Program-made: the position numbers and the translations under genes | Notes under the pieces: model-generated | What the model was told of the DNA's origin: nothing | Database searches by the model: none | Seen by the model: the letters and a program-made list of their open reading frames with translations, nothing else | DNA from: SIG701 sp045611685 | GTDB taxonomy: Bacteria > Bacillota > Clostridia > Oscillospirales > CAG-272 | DNA: 64,000 nt | Assembly: GCA_045611685.1 (NCBI GenBank) | Contig: JAZKXO010000024.1 | Coordinates: 62,001 to 126,000, forward strand | Reading direction: 5' to 3' | Part shown: positions 9,794-18,262 of the stretch, piece by piece | Position numbering within the stretch: the first letter of the stretch is position 1 | How the letters are laid out: each line of letters begins with the position of its first letter

Positions 9794-9822
9794 GCAGCCG
9801 ACTCCTTTATATATTATAATTT

Positions 9823-11514
9823 TTATAATTTATTTTCAATCATTTCACGGGCAGCATCGCGCTGTGTATCCGTTACGGAAACACCGCCGATGATTCTCGC
9901 GATTTCCGCTACGCGTCCATCCGTATCGAGCACCTCAACGGAGCTCTCCGCTCTGCCGTCAGAAACAGATTTTGTGATGCGAAGATGCGTATCGGCAAGA
10001 GAAGAGATCTGCGGGGAGTGTGTAACTGAGAGCACCTGTGTCGTCTCGGACAGTTCTTTCAGTTTCACACCGATTTTCTCGGACGTTCCGCCTGAGACAC
10101 CGGCATCAATCTCATCAAAGATGACCGTTGATGCGCCGCGCTTTGTGTTAATCACACTGCGAAGTGCCAGCATCACGCGGGACATCTCGCCGCCGGATGC
10201 AATCTTTGCAAGCGGCATCGGCGGTTCACCGGGGTTCGTAGCAATCAAAAACGCAACGTCATCCGAACCGTGCGGGCCGAACTGTTCGGCGCCGCCCACA
10301 TCAAACATACGGCGGACATCTACCACAAAACGAACCTTTGGCATATCAAGATAGGTGAGCGTTTCGCACACCTCACGGCTGATCTTCTCTGCGGCAGTAC
10401 GACGTTTTTCGGATAAGCGACCGGCCACGTCGGCAAGCGCCAAACGGAGTTTAGCAATTTCATCTTCAATCTCCACGATGCGGTCTTCCCCGCTTAACAG
10501 CTCCGAAAGCTTTTCGGCAGCATCCTTACGAAAAACGAGAATTTCCTCGACCGTTTCGCCATACTTCCGTTTCAAGCGTTCGATAAGGCTGAGCCTTGCT
10601 TCGATCGTGTTGAGTTGTACCTCGGGGTTTGTAATATCACTGTTAGCGGTAAGAGCATACGCGGTTTCACCGATGTCTGCGATCTCGTACCGATAACTCT
10701 CGAGTCGAGATGCTAACTCTTCCGCTTCGGGCATTACGTCCGCTAACTGGCGGAGTGCCGCGGCGGATTTTTGTAGAAGCACGGCGGCAGAGGCACCTTT
10801 TTCATTCTGCGCAAGTGCGTGATACACAAAGTCGGAATATTTTTGAATACGCTCAATGTTTTTGATTTTTGTGCGTAATACCCGTAGTTTTTCTTCTTCG
10901 CCTGAATCGGTAAGTTTCGCTCCGTCTATCTCTTTCACTTGATACGAAAGAATATCGGAAAGCATGTTCTTTTGTCTGAGAGAGTTTCTCAGTTCGTCAA
11001 GCGATGCGTGCAGACGCGTCCACTCAGTGTACATCTGTATGTACTTACCAAGCAGTTCCTCCGTATCTGCGCACTCGTCCAGCATATCGAGGTGGAAGGA
11101 TTTGTCGAGCAGATTTCTCGCCTCGCTCTGTGATTGGATGCTAACAAGTCCCGGACCAATCTCACGAAGAACGGACAAAGGAACGGTACGCCGATTGATC
11201 TTCACCGTGGAGCGACCGTCTGCCGTTAATGTACGCTGAATCTCAAACTCACCGTTTTCGTCCGCCTCAATCCCCATCTCGCCGAGAACGGGAATGTCGG
11301 GCAGATCGGAAAACACCGCGGAGACAAGCGCCCGTTGTTCGCCGGAGCGTATCATTTCGCGCTGTGATTTACCGCCCGCAACAAGTGAAAGAGAGTCAAT
11401 AATTACCGATTTTCCCGATCCGGTCTCACCGGTAATCACCGTAAACCCTTCCGAAAACTCGACGTTGACGCGGCGCGCAACAGCGATATTTTCAATGTAT
11501 AGTGAACGGATCAT
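9823..11514 (-). CDS. recN: DNA repair protein RecN
   Basis: SMC-like ATPase acting in recombination repair of double-strand breaks. The Walker A motif GETGSGKS is at residues 29-36; a long coiled-coil middle follows; near the C-terminus are LASGGEMSRVMLALR (ABC signature) and TVIFDEIDAGVSGG (Walker B). I start it at the ATG at 11514, one base after the argR stop, because the conserved MIRSLYIENIAVA begins there; an in-frame TTG at 11532 would sit inside argR. That gives 563 residues, normal for the family. argR-recN adjacency is typical of Firmicutes. No clear ribosome site is visible, consistent with coupling to argR. Confidence 0.96.
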   Translation of the reverse strand: MIRSLYIENIAVARRVNVEFSEGFTVITGETGSGKSVIIDSLSLVAGGKSQREMIRSGEQRALVSAVFSDLPDIPVLGEMGIEADENGEFEIQRTLTADGRSTVKINRRTVPLSVLREIGPGLVSIQSQSEARNLLDKSFHLDMLDECADTEELLGKYIQMYTEWTRLHASLDELRNSLRQKNMLSDILSYQVKEIDGAKLTDSGEEEKLRVLRTKIKNIERIQKYSDFVYHALAQNEKGASAAVLLQKSAAALRQLADVMPEAEELASRLESYRYEIADIGETAYALTANSDITNPEVQLNTIEARLSLIERLKRKYGETVEEILVFRKDAAEKLSELLSGEDRIVEIEDEIAKLRLALADVAGRLSEKRRTAAEKISREVCETLTYLDMPKVRFVVDVRRMFDVGGAEQFGPHGSDDVAFLIATNPGEPPMPLAKIASGGEMSRVMLALRSVINTKRGASTVIFDEIDAGVSGGTSEKIGVKLKELSETTQVLSVTHSPQISSLADTHLRITKSVSDGRAESSVEVLDTDGRVAEIARIIGGVSVTDTQRDAAREMIENKL

Positions 11515-11515
11515 T

Positions 11516-11971
11516 TTACTGTTCGGCGGCAATTTTCCGCAATCTTCTGCTTATACCTGAAGCGGCATCCGAGCTGTGGGCAATAATGATAATCGTATCA
11601 TCCCCCGCGACGCAGCCGAGGATATCGTCTTCGTGCAGACCGTCGATACCGGCTGCCACGGCATTCGCCATGCCCGGGTAGGTCTTAATAACGATATCAT
11701 TCATCGCAGACGAAACGCTTTTGATCGATCCCGCAAGAGCCTTGGAATATATATGCTGGCTGTCGTTTGAGCTCATCTTCGGAAGAACGTATTTGTACTT
11801 TCCCGATTCACACAAAACCTTCGCCAGTTTTAACTCACGAATATCGCGGGATATCGTCGCCTGCGTAACGTCAAAGCCGTCTTCTCTAAGGTGATCGATC
11901 AATTCCTCCTGCGTTTCGACGTCCTCGTTGGCAATGATCTCCATAATCTTGTTGTGCCGTTTTATTTTCAT
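11516..11971 (-). CDS. argR: Arginine repressor ArgR
   Basis: Arginine-responsive transcription factor, 151 residues. The N-terminal winged helix contains DHLREDGFDVTQATISRDIRE-type text (the recognition helix TQATISRDI is clear); the C-terminal domain, which hexamerises and binds arginine, contains GCVAGDDTIIIIAHS. The start is the ATG at 11971, preceded by GGAGG five bases upstream; the in-frame TTG at 11983 lies in that ribosome site and is rejected. It sits 55 bases after nadK and directly before recN, as in many Firmicutes. Confidence 0.95.
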   Translation of the reverse strand: MKIKRHNKIMEIIANEDVETQEELIDHLREDGFDVTQATISRDIRELKLAKVLCESGKYKYVLPKMSSNDSQHIYSKALAGSIKSVSSAMNDIVIKTYPGMANAVAAGIDGLHEDDILGCVAGDDTIIIIAHSSDAASGISRRLRKIAAEQ

Positions 11972-12026
11972 ACTATCCTCCAAAGGTTATGAATTGGATT
12001 TATATTGGATAATGGGAAGTCTGACA

Positions 12027-12896
12027 TCACGATAATTTGCGGCTGAGTGCGTTGAGGGAGCCGCCCTTTTTTACACGGATGAGCGGTATGCGGTACTGTG
12101 CGCGCGTAATACGGATAATATCGCCAGCCTGTATCTCAAGGCACTCACATCCGTCCTCGGAAAGATACATACAGTTTCCGTCGCCCGTTAGATTGCGAAT
12201 CTCCAAAACAGACCCACCACTGAACACCACGGGAAGATTGTTTATCGGCTGAGGGCAAATAGGTGTCGCACAGATACAGTCCAGACGCGGATCTAAAATA
12301 GAACCGCCCGCTGCTCTCGAATACGCGGTAGAACCGGTCGGCGTTGCAAAAATCATGCCGTCCGCAAAACAGTGTTGTACCGGTTCTCCGTCGCAGTACA
12401 GATCGAAGCGGATAATCCGCGGTATGGGGCCGTTTGTGAGAACGGCATCGTTGAGCGCCGGCGCGGCAAAAGACAAAAGAGTATCTCCTCGTTGCACTTC
12501 TACGTTAAGTGTAACACGCTCCTCAATGATGCCGGAGCCCGACAAGACGAGATCCACCAGTTCCAACTCACCGATCTCGATTTCAGCCAAATACCCAAGT
12601 CTTCCACAGTTGATTCCAACGATCGGTGTGCCAGTTCCCACGCTGCGGTGCGCCGCGCGGATAATGGAACCGTCGCCGCCCAAAACAAAGATAACGTCTG
12701 CGCTTTTAAATGCGGTGGATTCATCCATAAAGGACACGTGCTCCTCCGTCTCCGCAAGAAGCGGTCGGCATTCCTCAACAGAAAGAACCGAGCACCCTGC
12801 ATCACACATACGAAGAACAAGGTTTTTAAGCAATACCGGATCAATTTGCTTTGTCGTATTCGGCAAAAGCAAAACTTGTTTGAATACAGTACTCAC
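12027..12896 (-). CDS. nadK: NAD kinase
   Basis: Phosphorylates NAD to NADP in the cytoplasm. It is 289 residues long with the nucleotide-binding GGDGS motif at 73-77 (FVLGGDGSIIRAAH), INCGRLGYLAE, the ALNDAVL stretch in place of the usual NE/ND motif, and FATPTGSTAYS. The start is a GTG that overlaps the tlyA stop codon (TAGTG), so translation is probably coupled. The tlyA-nadK-argR-recN order is the common clostridial one. Confidence 0.95.
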   Translation of the reverse strand: MSTVFKQVLLLPNTTKQIDPVLLKNLVLRMCDAGCSVLSVEECRPLLAETEEHVSFMDESTAFKSADVIFVLGGDGSIIRAAHRSVGTGTPIVGINCGRLGYLAEIEIGELELVDLVLSGSGIIEERVTLNVEVQRGDTLLSFAAPALNDAVLTNGPIPRIIRFDLYCDGEPVQHCFADGMIFATPTGSTAYSRAAGGSILDPRLDCICATPICPQPINNLPVVFSGGSVLEIRNLTGDGNCMYLSEDGCECLEIQAGDIIRITRAQYRIPLIRVKKGGSLNALSRKLS

Positions 12897-13681
12897 TACT
12901 TCACCAACTCACATAGCTGTTTTTCAAATTCATCGGATACGTACGCCGTTTCACGTCGGCGGCAATACAAAAGATACTCACGGTTTCCGTCACCGCCCGT
13001 AATCGGTGAAACGATCAGGGAGAGCGGATGCAAGCCGTTTTCAGCACAGCACTGAGCGACACGATGTATCGCCTCCTTGTGCATTTTTTTATCACGTACG
13101 ATTCCTCTGTGATCAAGCGCCGCGCGTCCGCATTCAAACTGCGGTTTTATGAGGGCTACGTAAATACCGTCCGGCAAAAGTACGGAGGCAATATTGGAGA
13201 TCACGTACGTTTGAGAAATAAACGACAGATCTGCGACCGCAATATCGCATAGAACACCAAGCGTAACGGGAGACAGAGACCGCGCATTGAACTTCTCAAG
13301 ATTCACAACGCGTGCATCCTTCAAAAGCGAGGAATCGAGTTGCCCCGAACCGGAATCCACCGCATAAACCTTTGAAGCACCGCTTCGAAGAAGGCAGTCG
13401 GTAAATCCTCCCGTGGAAGCGCCGACGTCAACGGCTGTCAACCCGGTTACGTCTATTGAAAAAGCATCAAGTGCTGCCTTCAGCTTCACACCGCCGCGTC
13501 CGACGTACGGGTACAGCTCACCGGTTACTTCGACGCATCCCTCAGATAGATTATCGACGGGGAACGACACCTTCGTTACTGTTTTCCCTTTCACAAGAAC
13601 GTAACCACCTTCAATGAGCTTCTGCGCGTGCGTTCGGCTTCTTGCAAGGCCTGACGTGAATAAATAGGCATCGAGTCTCAT
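12896..13681 (-). CDS. tlyA: TlyA-family rRNA 2'-O-methyltransferase
   Basis: S4-domain methyltransferase of the TlyA/hemolysin A family. In Mycobacterium TlyA methylates ribose 2'-O of cytidines in 16S and 23S rRNA; Firmicutes members are usually shorter and may act on one of them. The N-terminal S4 domain is MRLDAYLFTSGLARSRTHAQ onward (residues 1-60), and the SAM-binding motif is AVDVGASTGGFTDCLL. The ATG at 13681 is chosen because AAAGGTG lies six bases before it; the in-frame GTG at 13690 lies within that site. Product 261 residues. The dxs gene often found just upstream in Clostridia is absent. Confidence 0.93.
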   Translation of the reverse strand: MRLDAYLFTSGLARSRTHAQKLIEGGYVLVKGKTVTKVSFPVDNLSEGCVEVTGELYPYVGRGGVKLKAALDAFSIDVTGLTAVDVGASTGGFTDCLLRSGASKVYAVDSGSGQLDSSLLKDARVVNLEKFNARSLSPVTLGVLCDIAVADLSFISQTYVISNIASVLLPDGIYVALIKPQFECGRAALDHRGIVRDKKMHKEAIHRVAQCCAENGLHPLSLIVSPITGGDGNREYLLYCRRRETAYVSDEFEKQLCELVK

Positions 13682-13692
13682 ATTCAACACCT

Positions 13693-14145
13693 TTACAGAG
13701 CGGGAACGATGAACGGGATGATAATTCCAAGAATAGCGCCCATCACTACCTGAAGCGGGGTGTGCCCGATCAGTTCTTTAAGGACCTCTTCCGTTCGCTC
13801 ATGATCACCCGAGGTAATATCCTCTAAAAGTTTATTCAGGATTTTCGCGTGCTCGCCCGTTTCCCGACGGACACCGGCGGCATCATACATAACGATAGAC
13901 GCCAGAATGAACGTAACGGCGAACCACGGCGAACCGATTCCATATAAGCGACCTGCCGCAATACACAAAGCAGCGACAGTTGAAGAGTGCGAAGACGGCA
14001 TGCCGCCCGACGCAAACATGAGCGAGAGATCGATTCGTTTTTCTCGGACGATCACAATGATAATTTTCAAAATCTGTGCGGTGAAATATGCGATCACCCC
14101 ACACAGAAGCATATAATTCGAAACAAATTCGGAAAGAAAAGTCAT
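13693..14145 (-). CDS. DUF212 / YuiD-type membrane protein (PAP2-related)
   Basis: A 150-residue polytopic membrane protein of the DUF212 family (Bacillus YuiD), related to acid phosphatase/vanadium haloperoxidases. Family signatures are SGGMPSSHSSTVAALC, the YDAAGVRRETGEHAK stretch and LKELIGHTPLQVVMG. About four hydrophobic segments alternate with these motifs. It lies between ispA and tlyA, its usual clostridial place, and that context hints at a lipid-phosphate role in isoprenoid metabolism; the activity is not established. Confidence 0.88.
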   Translation of the reverse strand: MTFLSEFVSNYMLLCGVIAYFTAQILKIIIVIVREKRIDLSLMFASGGMPSSHSSTVAALCIAAGRLYGIGSPWFAVTFILASIVMYDAAGVRRETGEHAKILNKLLEDITSGDHERTEEVLKELIGHTPLQVVMGAILGIIIPFIVPAL

Positions 14146-14169
14146 ACGGTTAACTCTTTCGATACGGTG

Positions 14170-15051
14170 TTAATTTGTGCGATGCAACAGATAATCTGCG
14201 AGTTCCGCCAAAAGAGCCGCTCCGTCATATCCGGCCAAAGCATTTTTCGCGTCAGCCGTGCAGGCTGCCGCCAACTTCTCCGCCTCATCCTCAGTAAGGA
14301 AAGTGAGAATCGTTTTTTTGCCGTTTTTAGCATCGCTCCCTACCGGCTTTCCAAGCGTTGCGGAATCACTGCGCACATCCAGAAGATCGTCCACGATCTG
14401 GAAGGCAAAACCGATACCGTGCGCATACCGTGCTATATTTTCTTCATCCGCATCCTCAGGGTCATCTTTGGCGGCATACAGACCAAGCAAGGCGGCCGTC
14501 ATGATAAGCGCACCGGTTTTCATGCGCTGGAGCCGCACGAGCTCTTCGTACGAATCACACTGGTCGGCAAGGTCGTAATACTGCCCACCGGTCATGCCGA
14601 GTGCGCCCGCTCCGCTTGCGAGTGCCGTAGCCGCAAGCACGCGTGAGCGATCAGACACCCACGGATTGCGAAGTGCGATTTCAAACGCCTGCGTCAGAAG
14701 TGTATCACCCGCGAGCAGTGCGTTTGCCTCCCCGAATGCCTTGTGACAGGAAGGTTTTCCACGACGCATATCGTCGTCATCCATACAGGGCATGTCATCA
14801 TGCACGAGCGAGTACGCGTGCACCATCTCGATCGCCGAAGCAAACGGGAGAGCGGCCTTTTCATCACCGCCGAAAAGACGGCAGAATTCAATCGTCAAAA
14901 AGGCACGGACGCGCTTTCCTCCGCCAAGAACAGCGTACTTCATAGCCTCCGAAAGGATGGTGTCGCCCGAATATTTCACGGAAAGGCTTTCTTCAAGCGC
15001 CGATTCCGTAAGTGCGGCGTTTCTCAAAAGTGCTTCTTTCAACTCTTTCAT
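14170..15051 (-). CDS. ispA: Polyprenyl (farnesyl) diphosphate synthase
   Basis: Short-chain isoprenyl diphosphate synthase condensing DMAPP/GPP with IPP, probably to farnesyl diphosphate, the precursor of undecaprenyl carriers. The 293 residues carry the first aspartate-rich motif HDDMPCMDDDDMRRG (residues 84-98), the GGKRVR substrate-binding stretch (44-49), and the second aspartate-rich motif in FQIVDDLLDV. The ATG overlaps the xseB stop as ATGA, and AAGGAGG lies about 12 bases upstream. The product length (C15 or C20) cannot be settled by eye. Confidence 0.94.
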   Translation of the reverse strand: MKELKEALLRNAALTESALEESLSVKYSGDTILSEAMKYAVLGGGKRVRAFLTIEFCRLFGGDEKAALPFASAIEMVHAYSLVHDDMPCMDDDDMRRGKPSCHKAFGEANALLAGDTLLTQAFEIALRNPWVSDRSRVLAATALASGAGALGMTGGQYYDLADQCDSYEELVRLQRMKTGALIMTAALLGLYAAKDDPEDADEENIARYAHGIGFAFQIVDDLLDVRSDSATLGKPVGSDAKNGKKTILTFLTEDEAEKLAAACTADAKNALAGYDGAALLAELADYLLHRTN

Positions 15052-15302
15052 TCGATCTTCTCGCCTCCTTGCATCGGCGGCATATCCTCTTCCGCGAAGC
15101 TTCCATCCGCACCGACAGTCAAAATCTTTACTCTCTTTTGTGCGTTATCAAGACGTGTGTTGCAAAGCCGAACGAGGGCCACACCCTCCTCGTATAAAGA
15201 CAGAGATACGTCAAGAGGTGCATTTCCGCTTTCAAGAAGGTGCACGATTTCCTCGAGCCTTGCCATAGCGGCCTCGAAAGTCATCTGTTCATCAATGTTC
15301 AT
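15048..15302 (-). CDS. xseB: Exodeoxyribonuclease VII small subunit
   Basis: Small subunit of exonuclease VII, which degrades single-stranded DNA to oligonucleotides. The 84 residues show the family's two-helix pattern MTFEAAMARLEEIVHLLESG followed by LDVSLSLYEEGVALVRLCN. It starts one base after the xseA stop and overlaps ispA by four bases, so the three genes are probably translationally linked. Confidence 0.95.
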   Translation of the reverse strand: MNIDEQMTFEAAMARLEEIVHLLESGNAPLDVSLSLYEEGVALVRLCNTRLDNAQKRVKILTVGADGSFAEEDMPPMQGGEKIE

Positions 15303-15303
15303 T

Positions 15304-16578
15304 TCATAGTTCCTCAGTCATATTTTCGTTTTCAGCAGTTATAGGTCGTACAGACCGGATTTCGGCATCTGCCTCTCCGTCCGCAACACGGAACGTAATT
15401 TCGTTTCCGATTGTAAGTTGAGACGCACTCTTTACGATTGTTCCGTCTTTATCGTACACAGCGGAAAAGCCGCGCGAAAGAACGGCCAACGGATTTAGAG
15501 CGTTCAGTTTACCGACGGCGGTAGAAAGCTGTGCGTTTTTGAGAGTGAGAATATTACCCTCCGCCAACGTAAAGCGATCAGCAAACGCCAAAACCGCCAT
15601 GCGCTTATCGTCCAAAAAACACATCGGATTCGTAAGCGCCCGCGATTTCGAAAGGTGCGTGAGCCGCTCCCGTCTACGTTCTATGATCTGTGAGAGAACT
15701 GCGCTTTCTCTGGAAATGATATTATTGATCTTTCTTTTCAGTTCTTCCGTTTCAGGCAGCGCTAACTCAGCCGCTGCAGACGGCGTCGGTGCACGAAGAT
15801 CTGCGGCAAAATCACAGATCGTGAAATCCGTTTCATGCCCTACTGCAGAGATTACTGGAATGTGTGATGCGGCAACGGTACGCGCCAGTCCCTCGTCGTT
15901 GAACGCCCAGAGATCTTCGAGTGAACCGCCGCCGCGGCCGATGATAATCACGTCAACGCTATCCGTGTCGTTGAAATACCGAACACCGGAGATCAACTGC
16001 GCCGGTGCATCGGGGCCCTGCACGAGAGAGGGGTATAGGACGAGTTTCGCAAAAGGAAATCGTCTGCCTGCTACGTGGATCATATCCCGCACGGCAGCCC
16101 CTGTAGCGGAGGTGATAATGCCGACACGCGTCGGGATCTTGGGCAGTTTCTTTTTCTTCGAAGGATCAAATAATCCTTCTGCCTGCAATTTACGTTTTAG
16201 CTGCTCATACGCGATATACAAAGCACCGATTCCATCCGGCTCGAGCGCATCTGCATACAGCTGATACTGCCCATCCCTTACGAATGCGGAAACTCTGCCG
16301 TGTGCTACGACCTTCATGCCATCCTCCGGCACAAACTTGAGTTTCCCAACACTGGAACGGAACATAACCGAACGGATAACTCCGCCGTTATCTTTCAAAG
16401 TGAAGTAATAGTGCCCCGTACCGTAATGTTTTTTCAGATTGGATATTTCACCTTTCACGTACACGCTCGAAAGCGGAGATGACGCATCAATAACGCCTTT
16501 GATATACTCGTTCAACTGTGTAACGGTCACCGCGGAGGAGAAGCGGCCTGCATCATTCAAAGAAGGCATTTCACCCAT
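15304..16578 (-). CDS. xseA: Exodeoxyribonuclease VII large subunit
   Basis: Catalytic subunit of exonuclease VII. It has 424 residues: an N-terminal OB fold (VTQLNEYIKGVID, VYVKGEISNLKKH, GHYYFTLKDN), a catalytic domain with GIITSATGAAVRDM, IIGRGGGSLEDLWAFND and SAVGHETDFTICDFAAD, then a coiled coil and the C-terminal LSRGFSAVYDKDG motif. GGAGG seven bases upstream fixes the ATG, which shares one base with the stop of the upstream gene (TGATG). Confidence 0.96.
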   Translation of the reverse strand: MGEMPSLNDAGRFSSAVTVTQLNEYIKGVIDASSPLSSVYVKGEISNLKKHYGTGHYYFTLKDNGGVIRSVMFRSSVGKLKFVPEDGMKVVAHGRVSAFVRDGQYQLYADALEPDGIGALYIAYEQLKRKLQAEGLFDPSKKKKLPKIPTRVGIITSATGAAVRDMIHVAGRRFPFAKLVLYPSLVQGPDAPAQLISGVRYFNDTDSVDVIIIGRGGGSLEDLWAFNDEGLARTVAASHIPVISAVGHETDFTICDFAADLRAPTPSAAAELALPETEELKRKINNIISRESAVLSQIIERRRERLTHLSKSRALTNPMCFLDDKRMAVLAFADRFTLAEGNILTLKNAQLSTAVGKLNALNPLAVLSRGFSAVYDKDGTIVKSASQLTIGNEITFRVADGEADAEIRSVRPITAENENMTEEL

Positions 16579-17561
16579 CAGATTCCCTCCGTGTTTTCTG
16601 TTTTATCACGCATATAAAGATGCCGCGCCAAAAGCGCAGTTCCGAATGCATTATCGGACGAAAATTGCGGCTTCGCAAAAGCAGCGTTCTCTTCCGCGAG
16701 CATCTCTTTTATAATTCCACAACTCATAACACCGCCTGCATAGAGGATCGGCACGTCCCCGTAAACAGCGCGCACACCGTCGCGCATACCAGCGAGCGTT
16801 CTGCCAACGAAGCGGAGAACAAATGCGCTCACAAGCGCGCGGTCGGTATGGGAATCGTATAACTGAATCGCTTTGTTTTCAACGCCCGAAAGATTGCACT
16901 CCATACCGCTTACCGATATTTTTGCCTCGGGGATTTTCCCTTCGTATGCACAGGCCAATCTCTCCATCTCCGCACCGGCAGGAAACTGAAGCCCCATATA
17001 CACACCGGCACGATCGATAGCCTGTCCGGCATTGATGTCACGCGTGCCGCCGATTTTCGAAACGGTAAAGACTTTTTCTTCACACGGCTGTACGTGAAGC
17101 ACCTCCGTCGTACCACCGGATACGTGGAAAGCTATAATTTCACGTCCGATCCACTCCGTACGTCCAGCAGAATGAAGGGCCGCCATAATGTGTCCGTTTT
17201 GATGGGAGAGGCGATACACCGGCACAGAGAGCATAGCGCCCGACGTTTCGGCCGCCGAAAGACCGCTCAAAAAGCACGGCATATAAGATCCCTCCGCATC
17301 GCGCGGCGTGGCTGATACACCGATAGCGGCAACAGCATAATCCGCGGAAAGCTGCTTCACAATATCACCGAGTGCCGCGGCACCCTCCGCGAGTTGCTTC
17401 ACGTGATGAAAAACCGCGTCGCTCTGTCTGAGTCCGCGTTCACCTTCCTTTACGGGAAGAAGCTTCTTAAAATTCAGAAGAACCGAACCGCTTTCATCGG
17501 TAAGTGCCACGGAGGTCGTATAATTACTCGTGTCAATGCCGCAAAACAGTGGCTGTTTCAC
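16578..17561 (-). CDS. TsaD/Kae1-like (M22 family) ASKHA protein, likely a paralogue
   Basis: A 327-residue member of the Kae1/TsaD/YeaZ superfamily. The ASKHA fold is visible in FCGIDTSNYTTSVAL and AFHVSGGTTEVLHV. The metal-binding HxxxH pair is kept as H120 and H124 in RLSHQNGHIMAALH, and a C-terminal SDNAFG matches the SxDN metal ligand region of TsaD. The sequence around these motifs departs from the universal tRNA t6A enzyme, and this locus (between nusB and xseA) is where clostridial genomes carry a second M22-annotated protein, so I take it as a paralogue of unknown role, not the main TsaD. It starts with GTG overlapping the nusB stop and has GGGGAG five bases upstream. Confidence 0.8.
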   Translation of the reverse strand: MKQPLFCGIDTSNYTTSVALTDESGSVLLNFKKLLPVKEGERGLRQSDAVFHHVKQLAEGAAALGDIVKQLSADYAVAAIGVSATPRDAEGSYMPCFLSGLSAAETSGAMLSVPVYRLSHQNGHIMAALHSAGRTEWIGREIIAFHVSGGTTEVLHVQPCEEKVFTVSKIGGTRDINAGQAIDRAGVYMGLQFPAGAEMERLACAYEGKIPEAKISVSGMECNLSGVENKAIQLYDSHTDRALVSAFVLRFVGRTLAGMRDGVRAVYGDVPILYAGGVMSCGIIKEMLAEENAAFAKPQFSSDNAFGTALLARHLYMRDKTENTEGI

Positions 17562-17986
17562 TTTGTCTCCCCACTCACATCCAAGCCGATAAGACCTTTA
17601 GCGCGAGCGATCTGGTTCAAAATACCGTTAATGAATGCAGGAGCGGCATCGTCGTCGTAAATCTTCGCCAACTCCACGGCCTCGTTGATCACGGCTTTTG
17701 CGGGCACGCCGCCAAAGCACATTTCAAATACCGCAAGACGAAGAAGTGTCCGCGTTACGACAGCCATACGGGATATTTTCCATTTATGCGCGGAGGCGGA
17801 AATCAAAGTATCCGTCTCTTCACGATTCTCAATCGTTCCAAAATACGTATCTCGGATATACGAGGTTTCTTTTACATCTTGAGCAACAAGGCTACTTTCA
17901 TACACCTCAGCCGGTGCAGAATCGGCGTGGAACTCCACCTCAAAAAGAATTCGGAAAACGATCTCCCGCTCTTCACGTCTTGTCAT
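17558..17986 (-). CDS. nusB: Transcription antitermination factor NusB
   Basis: RNA-binding antitermination factor that joins NusE and BoxA RNA during rRNA transcription. The 142 residues begin with MTRREEREIVFRILFEVEFH, the family N-terminus, and contain INEAVELAKIYDDDAAPAFINGILN, the conserved C-terminal helices. It is the first gene of the long minus-strand run. The ATG has no good ribosome site of its own; a short upstream frame with a strong site overlaps it (see separate entry), and a TATAAT is present at 18024-18029 on this strand without a clear -35. Confidence 0.95.
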   Translation of the reverse strand: MTRREEREIVFRILFEVEFHADSAPAEVYESSLVAQDVKETSYIRDTYFGTIENREETDTLISASAHKWKISRMAVVTRTLLRLAVFEMCFGGVPAKAVINEAVELAKIYDDDAAPAFINGILNQIARAKGLIGLDVSGETK

Positions 17987-18006
17987 ACTTCACACATAGC
18001 CGCCAT
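17983..18006 (-). CDS. Possible seven-codon leader frame overlapping nusB start
   Basis: A seven-codon frame (MAAMCEV) starts at the ATG at 18006, with AAAGGA eight bases upstream, and ends in a TGA that overlaps the nusB ATG as ATGA. nusB itself lacks a good ribosome site, so ribosomes finishing this frame could re-initiate at nusB. This is an inference from spacing only; the frame is too short for composition to help, and it could be chance. Confidence 0.3.
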   Translation of the reverse strand: MAAMCEV

Positions 18007-18262
18007 GCGGCCGATCCTTTCGCGCATTATACATTCAAAGTTAATCATTTTACATTGATTAATATATACTACCGAATATTATACATTTTTAATACGTGGA
18101 TGTCAATAATTCCGGAAGAAATATTCATGAATATTTGCGAATTTATACGCACATTTCAAAGGAAACACCATGGAAGAATGAAACAGGAATATTAAACGCC
18201 GATCGGTGAGATATTATAGGCAGAAAATTGCTCGACTTGCAGGAATTTAAAGGTGGTGAGGA

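Noticed and set aside
9794..9822. T-box leader for tyrS
   Set aside because: Only 29 bases separate recN and tyrS; a T-box needs well over 150.
8873..10354. A 493-codon open frame on the plus strand
   Set aside because: It runs antisense across tyrS and recN, whose motifs are certain, and its translation shows no family features; a shadow of coding bias on the other strand.
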